A stretch of 64,000 bases of DNA, from positions 14,075,404-14,139,403 of the forward strand of contig OU342808.1 of NCBI GenBank assembly GCA_910591455.2. The letters run 5' to 3'. Made by a program: the position numbers and the translations under genes. Shown here piece by piece: positions 1 through 14,508 of this stretch; position 1 is the stretch's first letter, and every line of letters starts with the position of its first letter. The notes below the pieces were generated by a model. The model was given only the letters and a program-made list of their open reading frames with translations, ran no database searches and was not told the DNA's origin. This DNA comes from Pholis gunnellus. Its lineage: Eukaryota; Chordata; Actinopteri; Perciformes; Pholidae.

Positions 1-955
1 ATCAGTGACCTGTTTTGCACATTTTCCCTAAAGTTTCGAAGTGGTAGTTCACCTTTCATGTAATTTCCCTTCACACATTTTGTTACAACTCTTTCGTACA
101 ACCCAACCCTTAAAATGCCAAGGGTCACGAGTCAAACATATGCAGCACGGATTACAATTTATTACCCCACATTTGCTTGATAATTTTTCTCTTTTGACAA
201 GCTTAGGTAAATCATATAGCCTACTCTATAATGTATGAGGACTCGGCTGGCTTGATGAGTAAAGTCCGTTGCTATTGGCTGTTACCCCTGTGGTGTTTGA
301 GTTCCCATAAGACCAATAAGGCATGTCTGTGTTCCAACATGACTGGAATCACTGCAGGAACAGGTAGAGGTCCAGGTATTTATAGAAACCATATGCAAAT
401 GGTTCAGTGCCATGTTGGATTGTTAGAGCAGAGAGGTGACAGTTAAAACCATGTACATAGAAGGAGAAATATATCGGCTTCTTTGAGACAAGTCTAATCA
501 GTTAGGATAGCCTCCTCTCCTCATTTCATTTGAATATATTCAGCTTGGAGTCAGACTTAGGACGTGTCTCTACCCTCCCATGCATATTATTCCTTCCCGC
601 TGAAGGCTCATTATTTTACAGCAGGGTGTGTGAGAGGTTGCCCCAGTCTCTGAACTCTCTGTCGACGTTGTATTAATCAAACTTCACTCAGCGGGGAAGG
701 GTCCACCCACTGACATGGCACTGCTCACTCTACACTTGAGGACAAAAGGGAGAACACACAAACTAAGCTGTTACATGTGAAACATCTCCAGCTTTTGAAG
801 AATACCACTTTTAGATTTTTCACAACAGTAACTTGCGGACCCTTTCAAAGATTGTCTCAGAGATAGTCCATGCTTAGGAAGTAATTTACAACATTGTTTA
901 TCCATTTCAGTCAATGTGTCTTATGTTAAAATTGTCCTCTTTCTTTTCTCAACAG
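1..955 (+). other. 3' end of an upstream intron
   Basis: No coding motif or repeat family was recognised. It ends in a pyrimidine-rich acceptor (941-955). Bases 500-740 are complex and non-repetitive (GTATTAATCAAAC, CATGCATATTATTCC) and could be a conserved noncoding stretch, but nothing in the sequence alone proves this. Confidence 0.6.
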
Positions 956-998
956 TGGACAACAAAGTCTTTGCATGGGGAAATGGCACCAGTGGACA
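956..998 (+). CDS. RCC1-repeat protein, exon A (43 nt)
   Basis: The acceptor is tttcttttctcaacag and the donor is gtaagt at 999. The exon opens with two bases that finish a split codon (xTG), then encodes DNKVFAWGNGTSG and ends in CA, which with the first G of the next exon makes Q. VFAWGNGTSGQLG is the textbook turn between RCC1 blades (xVxxWGxNxxGQLG), so exons A and B are contiguous in the mRNA. There is no in-frame ATG in the exon, so at least one exon lies upstream, beyond the window. At 43 nt it is short for an internal vertebrate exon, but both splice sites are strong and the motif is unmistakable. Confidence 0.93.
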
Positions 999-2660
999 GT
1001 AAGTGAAATTCAGAAGTAAAAGGATACATATAAACATGTGAGCAGTGCTTATTCTACCAAGTCTTGGTATTACTGTGGTGTTCAGACTTTCATTGTCCTT
1101 GCTTTACTTTAGGGGGCCACTCAGGTGTCCATAAAAGTTCTCAAAAGTTCTCATCGGTCAGTTTTATTCTGTCCAAAGGTCCTTCAGTCTGATAATATAC
1201 TGTCCATCTGTATAATAATCTGCAGAAAGACACTCTGGCAGACAAACAAACAGACAGACATACTTATAAACAAAGATAAGTTATTTTCCTCCTGATGAGC
1301 TTCCTTGTTAAAACTTCTCCAGCCAGAGGCCAGTCTGGCTGTAATGACATCTAAGGGCCTGGGGGCTGCAGTGATTCAGTGGCCCTCAAGTACTCAAACA
1401 GCAGCACTGCAGACCTCAGAGAAATACATAAAAGAAACAGAGGCATCACTTCTCACTCTCTCATCATCTCCCATTGTCCCTTATTCTCCCTCTCTTGCTC
1501 TCCATCTCTCTGTCTGTCTCACTCTGTCTCTTCTCTCGTGATGCTTTGACCCCACTAAGCAGGTCGAGGCTCTCTAGTGGGGAGCTTATAGTTGGAGGAG
1601 CCTATAGTTGGAGCTCCATAACACCCACTTGCAGAGCAAAGGGTGAGCATCTCTGTTACACAACAGGCACTCTGATATCTGAAAACTCCTCGGCTCTGCT
1701 GTGTGTCTCACTGGAGGCGAGAGAGGAGAAGAGTAAGAGGGAGCGGTGTAAATTTAAACTGGCAAACTTTCTGATGGAAATAGCAGTGACCCCAGAGTGG
1801 TCTTGTCTTGAGTTGAAGCATTGTTGTAATCAATACAGGCTCTCGTGGGGATGGCGGGCGAGGACCTTTCGTTCCCCGTTTGTGGAAATAATGGAGAAGA
1901 CTGTTTGTTATTTTTCCCAGACATGCCGCAAACTAGCAGATATGGCCGGGGCATTGCAGGTTATGACGCTGGCTCAGGGAAACAAATACAAAGAAGGGCA
2001 TTTTATCAAGAAGCAAACAGCAGAGCTCTGTTTGAAGCTGCTGGGAGCTCACAGGTCACAGGGGTGCTGGGGCTGCGTTTGACCAGCTCATCTTAAAAAG
2101 GGGTCTTGGATGTTCTTTGTTCACGCACGCAAGGGACATGGAGACAGAAACACAACTCTCAGCCATGGCCTATGTAAAGTCATTTGTTCAGCTACTGGAG
2201 TTAGGTTGAGTTATTATTTCTTCCCTAGGAAGGTAGAACTGACCTTACTGAAATGTGCCTGTTAGACTCACTCTATATAGGAGTCTTGTCTACGTAACAT
2301 ATCAGAAGACTGCACCACAGTATTGCTGCAGCACCATATACTAAAGAATGATATCTACCAAGATCTCATCTTCTATTGTTCTTGCATTAAAATAACTTCA
2401 TGTGTTAAACAAAGATTTTAACGACTGATTGGGTTAGTTTTTTTATTAGTTTGCTTTGAATTATTGATTTAAAAACATTTTGTAAAACAGTATCACTTTC
2501 ATGACATGATTCCACTGAGAATGGATCGAAAATATTTTTACCTGGTGCTATAATTTGCCAACAAGAAACTTTTCTGTAACACTCCCCCAAAACCTTCTAA
2601 TGTCCTTTACACTAAAAAGCAAGAAAATGTCAAACTTTATTTTCTGTCTGCTTTTTTTAG
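999..2660 (+). other. Intron between exons A and B
   Basis: A 1.66 kb GT-AG intron of phase 2. It contains short GACA-rich runs near 1240-1262, a TCTC-rich stretch at 1454-1536, and a long open stretch at 1474-2082 that I treat as noncoding. Bases 2400-2660 are AT-rich and lead into a strong pyrimidine tract. Confidence 0.85.
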
Positions 2661-2895
2661 GCTGGGTGACGGTGAGAGGGCAGTGAAGGACCAGCCAGTT
2701 GAGGTTAAGTTGCAGCAGGAACTGAACGTTAAAGGAAGCGACGCGGATGTGGATGTCGTCAACATAGCTGGTGTTGCCTGTGGAAGCAGACACTCCTTCA
2801 TATGGACGGAAACTGGGCAGGTCTACAGTTTTGGGAACAACTTTTACGCCCAGCTAGGTTATGATGTCCAGAGGCTTGACTTCAAAGACCACCAG
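2661..2895 (+). CDS. RCC1-repeat protein, exon B (235 nt)
   Basis: The acceptor is tctgctttttttag and the donor is gtaaga at 2896. After one base completing Q, it encodes 78 residues from LGDGERAVKDQPVEV to LDFKDHQ and ends on a codon boundary (phase 0). It finishes one blade and covers most of the next: GVACGSRHSFIW (the CGxxH core), TGQVYSFGNN and FYAQLG. Between QLG and the next CG core is a long polar, acidic insert (QQELNVKGSDADVDVV), longer than the usual loop between RCC1 strands. This is the most informative exon for database searches. The long (GT)n(GA)n microsatellite starts only 233 bp downstream of its donor. Confidence 0.95.
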
Positions 2896-3128
2896 GTAAG
2901 ACGATAATGGTTTGTTAACGGTGATGACCAAATCAAAACTAGATACATGATTAATATTGGTACCTTCTGAATATCCCCAAAAAAATTTGAATTAGTCTTT
3001 ACACACTTTGCACACAAATGTGCACTCATCACATTAAAACTGATGTGATTTTCTAATGTCCCCTTAAAACATCTACATAATCTCTACAGTATAATATCAT
3101 TAGATTAGTTTTTAATTCATTGTTTAGA

Positions 3129-5334
<2,206 letters not shown>

Positions 5335-5475
5335 GAGTTTGCGGCAGAGCCGAGCATATGGCCACAGCTCTCTAGAGATGACAGCCTAGCGGAGCGGGAG
5401 CTCGCCGGTGCCGCTGCCCTGCTCTGGCGGCAGATGCTCCGGGCTTCTCCGCGATTAAGTGGAGATCATCACTGT
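5335..5475. other. GC/CpG-rich patch inside the 25 kb intron
   Basis: About 140 bp with many CpG and CGG/GCC steps (AGCGGAGCGGGAGCTCGCCGGTGCCGCTG) stand out against AT-rich surroundings. It could be a conserved element, a small CpG island with an alternative promoter, or part of an unannotated exon. A short open frame crosses it, but no clear acceptor/donor pair brackets it. Confidence 0.4.
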
Positions 5476-7359
5476 TTTCTTTGAGCACCGCTGTGCCTTG
5501 TACTCTGAAGTGTTCCGTTAATCACTGCCTGCCTCCCTGCCTTTTCCACGCAAGCTGCCAAAGCACTCATTAAGTTTGAATCTCCCTCTCACCCCTCGCG
5601 TGCTCACCAGCTCGATACATTGCGTTGCTGAATCTTAGCAGGCACCCTTTCTGCAGGAACACCCTGGTTTGTTGTACCTGTTTGCTAGAGGGATCGTAAA
5701 AAGCCACGCTGCTTTACGCACGCTTGTTTTCTGACCCTCTTCTGCTGTTGAACATTTACTTTTAAGGCATTGTGTTGATACCGTAAAATAAGTCTTGCTC
5801 TTTGTGCCACTGAATGTGTTCTCTTGTCCGTGTATGCTGATGTCGTCTGTATTTGCACTAAGATGCCGCATTGTTTTCCAGTACAGACCTCTGAGGGGAG
5901 TGAAGCTTTTTCTAGGCATGTATTTCTTCCCTCTGCAGATTATTTGGAAACAGCTCGTCACTTTTACAGTTGTTAAACAGTACTATGTTATTGTCTATGT
6001 GTGTGTGAGTGTATTGAGTTTATGGAATCAGAATGCAGGTATAATGTAAAACACAAATCTGGTCAAAGAGAAACAAAAAAACGTGGAAATCTCCGGTACA
6101 TCTCCTACACAAGCAACCATCCATTGTTATTGTTAAACATTGTGACACGCTTTAACCCTGATTGATCTTGATCTCCGACACAAATAATAATGTGATTACG
6201 GGCTTTTCTCAGCTTCTCTCTTCACAGCGGTGGAAAATAACATTAGATATTTCTTTTCATGTTAATCGCCTTGGTTGGAAGTATACCTCAGTGCACCAAT
6301 AGGCCTCAGTAATTCCTCTTTTCTTCTAAAAAAACCCATCCAAAATAACCTATTTGCAGCACACCCACACACACATTGCTTAGCTTTGTAACACCGTTAT
6401 TCTGCGCCCATCAAAGCCTAGCTTGCTTGTCCTGGTGCAGCTATCATTCCCCCACAACAGCGGGATGGCATTACCGTGCTTCTGAAAGCATTTGCATGGC
6501 AAAGCAATTGCATGCACCTTGTAAATAAAGAAAATGATCCTGTTCATCGCAGGTTGGATTTCCTGGATAAAGCTGTGGGAAGTAGATCCCTACGCCATCA
6601 TATCGATATACAGACCCTGTTTCCTCATCGTAAAGTTTTCTTTGCAATAATTGTCTGCTTCTTAATCTTGTCTGTCAGGCTGTCAGGCAGACACACAAAA
6701 ACGTATGTGGCTCTCTCTGCAGCATTGGTTACTTGGCAGAAGCGCTGATTAGTGCCAGTTTGCCTCTTTTCAATATGTAGATACCGAGATAGAAAGCTGG
6801 CCCTATTCATTGAGTCCAAGTACCAAAATAGCAATTGCTGTTCTCAATCAACTATGAAGAAATTGGTTTGCATTGTTGGAAGAGGTTGATTAGTGACTTT
6901 TTGAAGAGGCTCTTGAAATTACTTTCAAATCAGGCCGAGTTGACGGACAGCTGGTTCTATATTGTTTTACAGTGAAAGGTCAGCAAAAAATAGTAATTTT
7001 ATTTTTTTGTCATAGTGCTGTATGAACGCCATGCATTTGTACCTTCTGAGCCTGCATCATGTTAATCAATACAATAAACATTTATCTCATCTAGTCAAGA
7101 ATCAAATCTATTCAGAACCGTACAAATTGCCGCTGTGCTCTTTACAGGGTACGACAAATTTTTCGACAAAATAATTCCTTGTCAGGAGCAGCCAAGGGAG
7201 AAGGTGTCAGTTTGATACCACGAGTACACTAACGGCTGTGCGGGAGCATAAGTGTTCGCTGCGCTTCGGTGACGGTGCGTTTGATTTCGACACTGACCAC
7301 CGGTGATGCCAACCCTGTAGTCCTCATCTGAGCTGCCTCTTGAGACGCGGACGTAGACG
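5476..7359 (+). other. Intron sequence, nothing recognised
   Basis: AT-moderate noncoding DNA without microsatellites or recognised repeats. Small open frames on both strands show no domain and no codon-like pattern. Confidence 0.6.
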
Positions 7360-7384
7360 CCCCCCCCCCCCCCCCCCCCCCCCC
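7360..7384. repeat. 25-nt poly-C tract
   Basis: Twenty-five consecutive C residues (poly-G on the minus strand), followed within about 25 bp by GA-rich sequence (7411-7442). Such runs can adopt i-motif/G-quadruplex structures and are a common site of assembly or sequencing error, so the exact length is uncertain. Confidence 0.95.
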
Positions 7385-8360
7385 ATCTCACTTCAGACTG
7401 ATTCTGTTAAAAGAGAGAGAGAGGCTGAGAGAGAGGAAGAGAGGCTGCCAGACAATAAAGTCGCTGTATAGGGTATACAATTGTCTATAGTTACACCATA
7501 TACACCACAGTTACAAGCTATGCAGTATGTGGGAACTCAGTGTGGGTGTACAGCGACCTAAACTACTAAACCCATCTCCCCTCGGGGCACCTCAAAGGAC
7601 GCTTGTTCCCTTCCTACTCTCAGGCCCTGGGCTCTGCTGGAAAAAAAGAGAGGCAAAGCAAGTGAGAAACAGGGAAGCAAGGCAACAAAGGAAGATAGTC
7701 TCAGCTGGGTATAGTAAGACTAACCTGCGCCTCTGGAGATCATGCGTCTTTTCAAAAGTACCAAGACAGACCCATCTTTCTGACTACTCACTCCTGCCTC
7801 TGGCTTGTTTAGGGTCACAGTGTTGAAGTAGTTCAGTATGATGACTTTTGCTGCACTCTGGAACTCACTATATACGTCTGCACTTGAAATATGCATTGTT
7901 TTCTCAGTGTGAATGAGAGAATATGGTGTTTGTGACCTTGTTTCAGTTTGAATCATATGCCCCACTGTTTCCTAATAGGCCCCGAGTGTATGTAATGCTG
8001 AAAGCACATTTATTACACATCAATAATTCTGTACATTTCCTTCTGGAAAACTAATTCTCATAATAGGATTTTGTCAATGTGATTTGAATAATGATCTCAA
8101 AACATCCCATTTTAGGCTACTTAACTAAATAGAATATTACTGATTGCAACACTTATCCATGGTTGCGGTTTCGGTAACCTTCTTTTCTGTTTCTTGCCAA
8201 CAGCCAATTTTCTCTCAATTAAAGCATGATATTAGCACTCAGTAGGGCATAAACAGAAACAACCGTACACTGCTGAATATCATGCCTTGATTATGAGCTT
8301 AAGAATGAGTGTACAGATGGATCCAGTTTCTATACTCCTATTGGAGTGCTGGTGTTTTTA

Positions 8361-8398
8361 TGTGTGTGTGTGTCTGTGTGTGTGCGTGTGTGTGTGTC
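8361..8398. repeat. (GT)n interrupted microsatellite
   Basis: TG repeats broken by single C substitutions (TGTCTG, TGCGTG). On the pre-mRNA it is complementary to CA tracts elsewhere in the gene. Confidence 0.9.
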
Positions 8399-11084
8399 TG
8401 TAAGAGAAAGGGAGAGGGAATCACTGCCTGCGTGTGCAGGAGTGTGTCTATGTAACACTTTGGCAGCAGGAAAAAGCTGGAAGTTATGAGCTCTATCCTG
8501 TTGAAACCTCTGGAAAGGGAGGGCAGGAGGAAAAGAAAGACAAAAGGCATAGGTATAGTGGGAAGAAAAGTGTATCATTACATTGAGAGCCAGTCAGTGG
8601 TGATGCCAGTTGGCCAAAGTTAGCAGGAAGCTGTCCTAGTAAATGGCAGCAGCTGCTCGCAGTTCGAGAGAGCATGTCCCAGTCAGAGGAGAAAAGCGAT
8701 GGCATCTACATTAATACTACCTTAATGGCCCATCTGGCACTCCGTAGGGTCCCTGGCTGCGCCATCGACTCATAGGCGTTTGACAGGCAGTCTCCAGCGC
8801 ACCAGACGCGCATGGCATGCCAAATGGCGGGGAGACGCCTCCGTGGCGCACAGATCTGTCAAACTCTCTCTGACGCTGTAGTCACACAGGCAAGGGAAGT
8901 TAAGGCAAGTTTTCACACGTGATTGGTTCTTGACATGGTTGGGGAGAGGGAGGGGGGGCAGGAGGAGAATGACTGGCTTGTCTATTTCTCTCTTCCGCTC
9001 CCTCCGCAAATGCAAACTCACATATGTGCACGCTCACAGGGCACACACACATAATCACACACACACCTTCACACAAACTCCCCATGCTAAATGCTAAGTT
9101 GCCATGACCAGATTAAACCTCAATGAGAAAGCCAGGTTAAGATTAGCTAGTGGTGCATTCACTCTGCTCTGATGGCAAATGGAGATAAGAAATATTATTT
9201 TTGCTGCGAGTCACATTCTCTCTCAGTAAACAAATACTGGAACAAATTGCTTCATTGGAAGAAATTGTGGAAGGTCTTATCAAAACACCACAGGGGTTTT
9301 TGGCTATAATTGGCATAATTGGTTGACGGAGCAGGCTGCAGTCCATGATGTGGCACAGAGATGCACTATATGGGAACTGAGTGATCATGTCTTTAGGTCT
9401 ATAGATTGCCCTCTCAGATGTTTAAAGATTCTGGGCAAGAAGTGCCTTACTTAATAGGCAAACAATGGATAATGTATGGTCCACCGGTATGTTGTATTTG
9501 CTTGGGAAATTATTTACTAATGTGTTGAAAAAATCATAATTGGGTCACATTGTATATTTCCTTTTAATCAATTATACAGTGATTTAGATTATTGAGAACA
9601 GTTTCCTTGCACGACTGAGGTTTATAACTAATACCATCCTGTGTACAGGGTGAAGGAGACACTACAGCCAGTTTTACTAGTGGCACAGTGAAGGTTTCTC
9701 CCAGAGCAGGCCACACTCTGCAGTACCCACCAGCACAGATCACAGTCCCAGAAGTCTGTATCAAACTACTGCTGGGAAACTATTCTTTCTGATGAGAAAA
9801 CTACACACAAAAGTACAGCAAGAGTACTTTAAAACATTTGCTACCATTCTTTCTCTCACACTTTTTTTCTTAAGGACATTTTGAGAGATAGCAGCAGTTC
9901 AAAAATGGAACGGAAGGCTCTTTAGAAAATGCATTTCAAATGGCTTATCCAGTAGGTAGCCCCAGAGGACACCTCAGGGATAAACCTTGGCAAGAAAGGA
10001 AGATAGAGGGAAAAAAGTGAAATTGGAAAGAAGACACAGCCGTGACTAAAACAGTAGAAATATATAGAGAAAAGGTATCCTCTTAACCTGCCGACGCCTC
10101 TTCAGAGGAATCACAGCGCTCCATATCAGTATTCACTTTCTGAACATTCTGCTGTGTTCTGTGTTTATAGAAAAAGTCTAGATCCGCTGATGTCTCTTGC
10201 CCCAGACAGTCTGATATTTAGACAGCCTGTGCAGGTGATTTCCAAATGACTCACACCACTGTTGAGTGTTTCTGTTTCATGTTTGGTGTTATTGGTATGG
10301 CTGATGTTGTTCTTGCATTCAAAGTAAATCAGTGAAAATGATAAAAAAAAAGGGCTGCACTGTTTATTTTAAACTAAACTAAACACAGAACCAGTGAAAT
10401 TAAGGTCAGCTGGACAACAACTGCTACGTTTTGTCTGCAGGAAGGCAAAGGGAGGGAGAGATAGAGAGATGAGGGCTGAAAGGAAAGAGGAGAGAAAAAA
10501 AAGAGGAATCAGCAAAACGTGTTTGCGGGGATCGAGAAGAGAGGAGAGCAGGAGGAACTCTTCAACTTTCACTCTCATTCCCAGATGTGTTGCAGGCAAG
10601 ATGTAGCCTTTGAAGAGCTTGTGGCAAAATAGGCAAAATATGAATACACAGACCCTCTCCACTTTCCCTCTTTCTCATATATTTCCCCCTTTCCCCTCTC
10701 TTTCTTTTGCTCCCCCTTTTAAACTCTCTCCACATCTCCCTCTCTTTATCTTTCTCCCTGGGCATCTCCGTTCCTTAGTGGCAAGCCCAGCTGGGGGGTT
10801 TCTGTGGTACTGTGAGTGAACCTTCACTGTCTCCTTTGGCAGGCAGCTGTCCCTGCACAATACACAAACGCACACATTCGCCATTCACCCATTCCACCCC
10901 TGATTACTTTGATTGACTAAAAACATTTTCACATACTCACCCTCTTCATACACATTTACATGTGTGACCAGGTCTAAATGGATAATTTACAACTTCACAA
11001 AATAAACCTCTCTTTGAAATCAGAGTTTGGATATGATTTCATTTTCAGGAACCACCACTCTCTTATGTGTAATCTACTCTAAAG

Positions 11085-11097
11085 CCACTAGAGGGAG
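11085..11097 (+). promoter_or_regulatory. CTCF-like core motif
   Basis: CCACTAGAGGGAG matches the vertebrate CTCF core (CCASYAGRKGGC) at all but the final position. A single short motif in 64 kb is weak evidence of binding. Confidence 0.25.
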
Positions 11098-13679
11098 CTT
11101 ATAATATTCTGTGGTCCCATATGCCAAAAATCTGTTTCATAGTACTGTTGCTCCAGTAAGGACATACTATTTTTCAAATGTCTTGTATTTTGTCCCTAAA
11201 TGCCATTAACTGTCCTGCAGCTTCCTGTTTTTAACAAAATAGAGATCATAGCCGCTAACCTATAAGAGACAAAGACATACATTTGTATTTGGAGTGTGCA
11301 TTCCGTCAAACTAATAAAATAATTGCTGTTTTAACACAGATATCCAGTAGTGTGAATCTACGTGTGCATGGCAGAGGTGCTAATTCTACAGTTGCTCAGA
11401 AGCTTGAGCAGGGTGTGTAATGACAATAACAGAGAGCATGTCTAGGCGCGCTTTCAATCTGCTCCCCAAATGTAATGAGTCCGGGCAGAAGTCTGGTCAT
11501 CCCAACCAAAATTATTTATTATATCCTGTGGAGATTCATCAGTTACACATGTCAAAATGATGCTGAGCTGAAAATTAAATGGCGTCTTTTGTCACCATTA
11601 TTTTCCTAATATAGACAGAAAGTGGGAGCTGGTAAATCTGTTTTATCTGGTTCAGTTTAAAGTTTATTCCATTTTATTTGATCTCATTCCATCTGTTTAC
11701 ATTTGCTCTTTTCCTCCAACATATTGAGTCAATGTTCGGCCTTTACAATAATGTAAGTAATTTGAATAAGAAATACAACCAAAGCCTTATTTCTAACTTT
11801 AAGTATCACATATTATGCATTATTTGATTCATTGAGCGTGCCTATTACCCAAGTACAGTCAAACGCCTTTTTTTCTAGTTTATACACACTTTATAGCTGC
11901 ATAGCACATTCAAACCTTATGTGCATCGTTGCCCTCTGGCATTTCATCAAACTGCAGAAGACTAATGCCTTTGCCAGTTAATCATATTTCTCTGTCCCTG
12001 TCCCTCCCTAATAGGAGTAGGGTGACATGACAGCATCTGAACTATAGTCCAGCGTTGTCCTGCCATAGCGTTACACAATTTTCCTTCTTGCGTTACTCAC
12101 ACAGGCCTGGCCGATGGGATTTGCCGTAGTCTGCGCTTCTCCTCTCCTCCTGGCCTTTTCCTGTGACAGGGCTGCCGATGATACAGATCCGCTGTGACAT
12201 TTTACATTGTGCTCCCTAATTGCAGCAGCTGATGGTGGGATAGCTCACCATACAGCTGCATATTTCCCTTTTTTTTCCACCCGTTGTCTTTTTTCTGTGG
12301 AGGTGGCTACCGCGGGTTGTTGTACTGTTTGTTCTGGTTTAGACTAATTGTATTATTCGCATGTTGTGTAACGGAATGCCATCAGGAGTTTCCCCGTGCT
12401 GTGCAACTTTTTCTGCAGCTGCATTTTTATTTATAACCGTTAATTTAACTAAAACCTTGAACAGAATCTCTTTTGTTTGTCATTTAAAACACTTACACAA
12501 GTGAACAAACGTGCTTTTGGGCCAAAGTGTATCTGTCCGTTCCTTCCTTTGCTAAAGTATTGTGTCCTCAAGTGTCTCCCGCAGTCTGCAACTCCCAAAC
12601 TGAAAGCCAGAATAAACCTGTGTGACAGATGCAGCTCTAATTATACAGTTGTTTTAAGGCTGTCAGGTTGCAGCGAAAAGGGAGCCAGCCATTTGGGAAA
12701 GTGAAGGAGGAGGGTATGGAGTAGGAAGAGGGGGGTAGAGGGGGACGATTTGATGGACGGACATTGTAACACCAGCATCTGGTGATAGCTGCAGCTGCCG
12801 TATCGTTTTCCCACTGCCAGCTTGCCAGCTAAATAAATATTGCCACGATCTGTCTTGTACAAGCAAGTGTAAATTACTTTAACACGTCAATAACTAGTTT
12901 ACAATGATGTTTTTTCCTGCCATTTCAGGATATATTGATTTCACATTGCTGTTAAATGGCATGAGCATTGTTTCCCTCACCGCGCACTTTGTTTTTCCAC
13001 ATAGACTCCCAAGGAACTTGGCAGGAACAAGCGATAGAAGGGGGGAAAAAATGAAATCTATTCATGCAGTTATTTTACCTTTGCACTCTCTCTAAATAGA
13101 AAATTCAGTGAATCATATTGCATATTTCCCCCTTTATGATAGCAGATGTCCCATATATGTGTCTGATAATGAGAGTAAGGGTCAGATTTGTCAATGTTTG
13201 TCTTTATGTGTTGTGTGCTGTTGTCTTTTTACACTGGTAATATGTAATGTGTTTGTATTTGAGCCATGACACTTTAACTGTAGTGTTGTGTGTTTCTACC
13301 TTTCTCATTTTCTCACAACATTTTCTGAATCTAGTTTGTTTTTTGCTTTGGGTAGAGCTGATTTTATTTAGTGTACATAACAGACATAAATAAATCTTTA
13401 GTGTCAATGTTACCATTTCCCATGTTTTATGCTGTGTTTCAATATCTTCCTCACTAATAGAAAGACATAATTAGTCAAGGAAAGTGAGTCAGTAAGAAAC
13501 AATGCCCACAATGTCCATTTCATCTGCGTGTGGTGTGTTACAATAGACCAAGAAACCAGAGAATGTACAGAATGTAAACGGCTCTGTATGAGGCTGCATG
13601 GTTGTTTTTTGTTTGGATATGAGTGAAGTGAAGTGGGGGCATGCATGAAGCATCTCTGCAAGCGAGCTTACACTTATAT

Positions 13680-13870
13680 ATTGTGCGTCTATTTTCATTC
13701 ATATGAGTTCCTCCCCGCGCGGACAGATGTTGGGAAACCCACAAAATCAGAGCTGAAGCCGCACTATAATCACCGCGATTTTAATCAAGCTCTCGCGTTG
13801 TGACCCACTTATTTTCTCACAGTGCTGATTGCACTGCAGTGCAGTGACGACTAGCATTACCAAACTGCAG
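13680..13870. promoter_or_regulatory. Candidate conserved noncoding element
   Basis: Complex unique sequence mixing CpG-containing words (CCCCGCGCGGACAG, CACCGCGATTTTAATCAAG, CTCGCGTTGTGACCC) with homeodomain-like TAATC cores and a perfect CACTGCAGTG palindrome (13832-13841). The texture is typical of vertebrate developmental enhancers; conservation cannot be tested here. Confidence 0.3.
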
Positions 13871-14185
13871 CCTGTGATTAACCTTCACATCATATACATG
13901 TCCCCTAACCAGCATACAGCAAATCCTAATCCCAAAATTACACACTTGGACTGGAAAAACTCTCCCTTTGTCAAATTTGGACATTTTCCTCCCTCACCCT
14001 CCCATCTTCATATGATACAATGATGATCCTGCTTTGTGCATATTTAGGTATGTCTGAGTGTGTAATACTCAACTGACTATTTCAGTCAGACAGAATAATC
14101 TTTTTGTGCAAGCATGTAGGCACACTCTGTGACCTACCTTTTTTTTCTCTTCAAGTTAAACTTATCCATAAAATAAGATACAAAT

Positions 14186-14188
<3 letters not shown>

Positions 14189-14229
<41 letters not shown>
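14189..14229. repeat. (AC)~20 microsatellite
   Basis: Perfect AC dinucleotide run. A second, compound CA array follows 220 bp downstream. Confidence 0.97.
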
Positions 14230-14233
<4 letters not shown>

Positions 14234-14443
14234 TAAAGGCTTTTGTGAGAAAAGGGAAATATTCCAACCTTCTTGTCCATTTTCACCCAACATTATAATT
14301 TTCACATCAGTAATAATAAAGCAGATTGATTATTCATTCTCATGCTTCAACACCAATTAATTGTGTGGCCAGGACACTCCAGCTTGGGGTCAGCAGGGTT
14401 CTCTCTCATTTACACAAAGATGCACCAACAGACACGCGTGCGC

Positions 14444-14466
14444 GCACACACACACACACACACACA

Positions 14467-14504
<38 letters not shown>

Positions 14505-14508
14505 CACA
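14444..14508. repeat. (CA)n compound microsatellite
   Basis: CA repeats with single interruptions (CAGACA, CACGCA), preceded by a GCGTGCGCGC alternating purine-pyrimidine segment, a potential Z-DNA former. ORFs rich in Thr-His here are artefacts. Confidence 0.97.

Larger units (their letters stand above)
7385..14188 (+). other. Intron sequence with minor simple repeats
   Basis: Contains an interrupted GT microsatellite (8361-8398), a purine-rich stretch (10440-10560) followed by a pyrimidine-rich one (10650-10765), a CTCF-like motif at 11085, and complex unique sequence near 12100-12250 and 13680-13870 that is CNE-like in texture. No exon was recognised. Confidence 0.55.

Noticed and set aside
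1474..2082. 202-codon open frame, the longest in the window
   Set aside because: It starts in a TCTC-rich low-complexity run, has no recognisable domain, and sits wholly inside an intron between two phase-matched exons.
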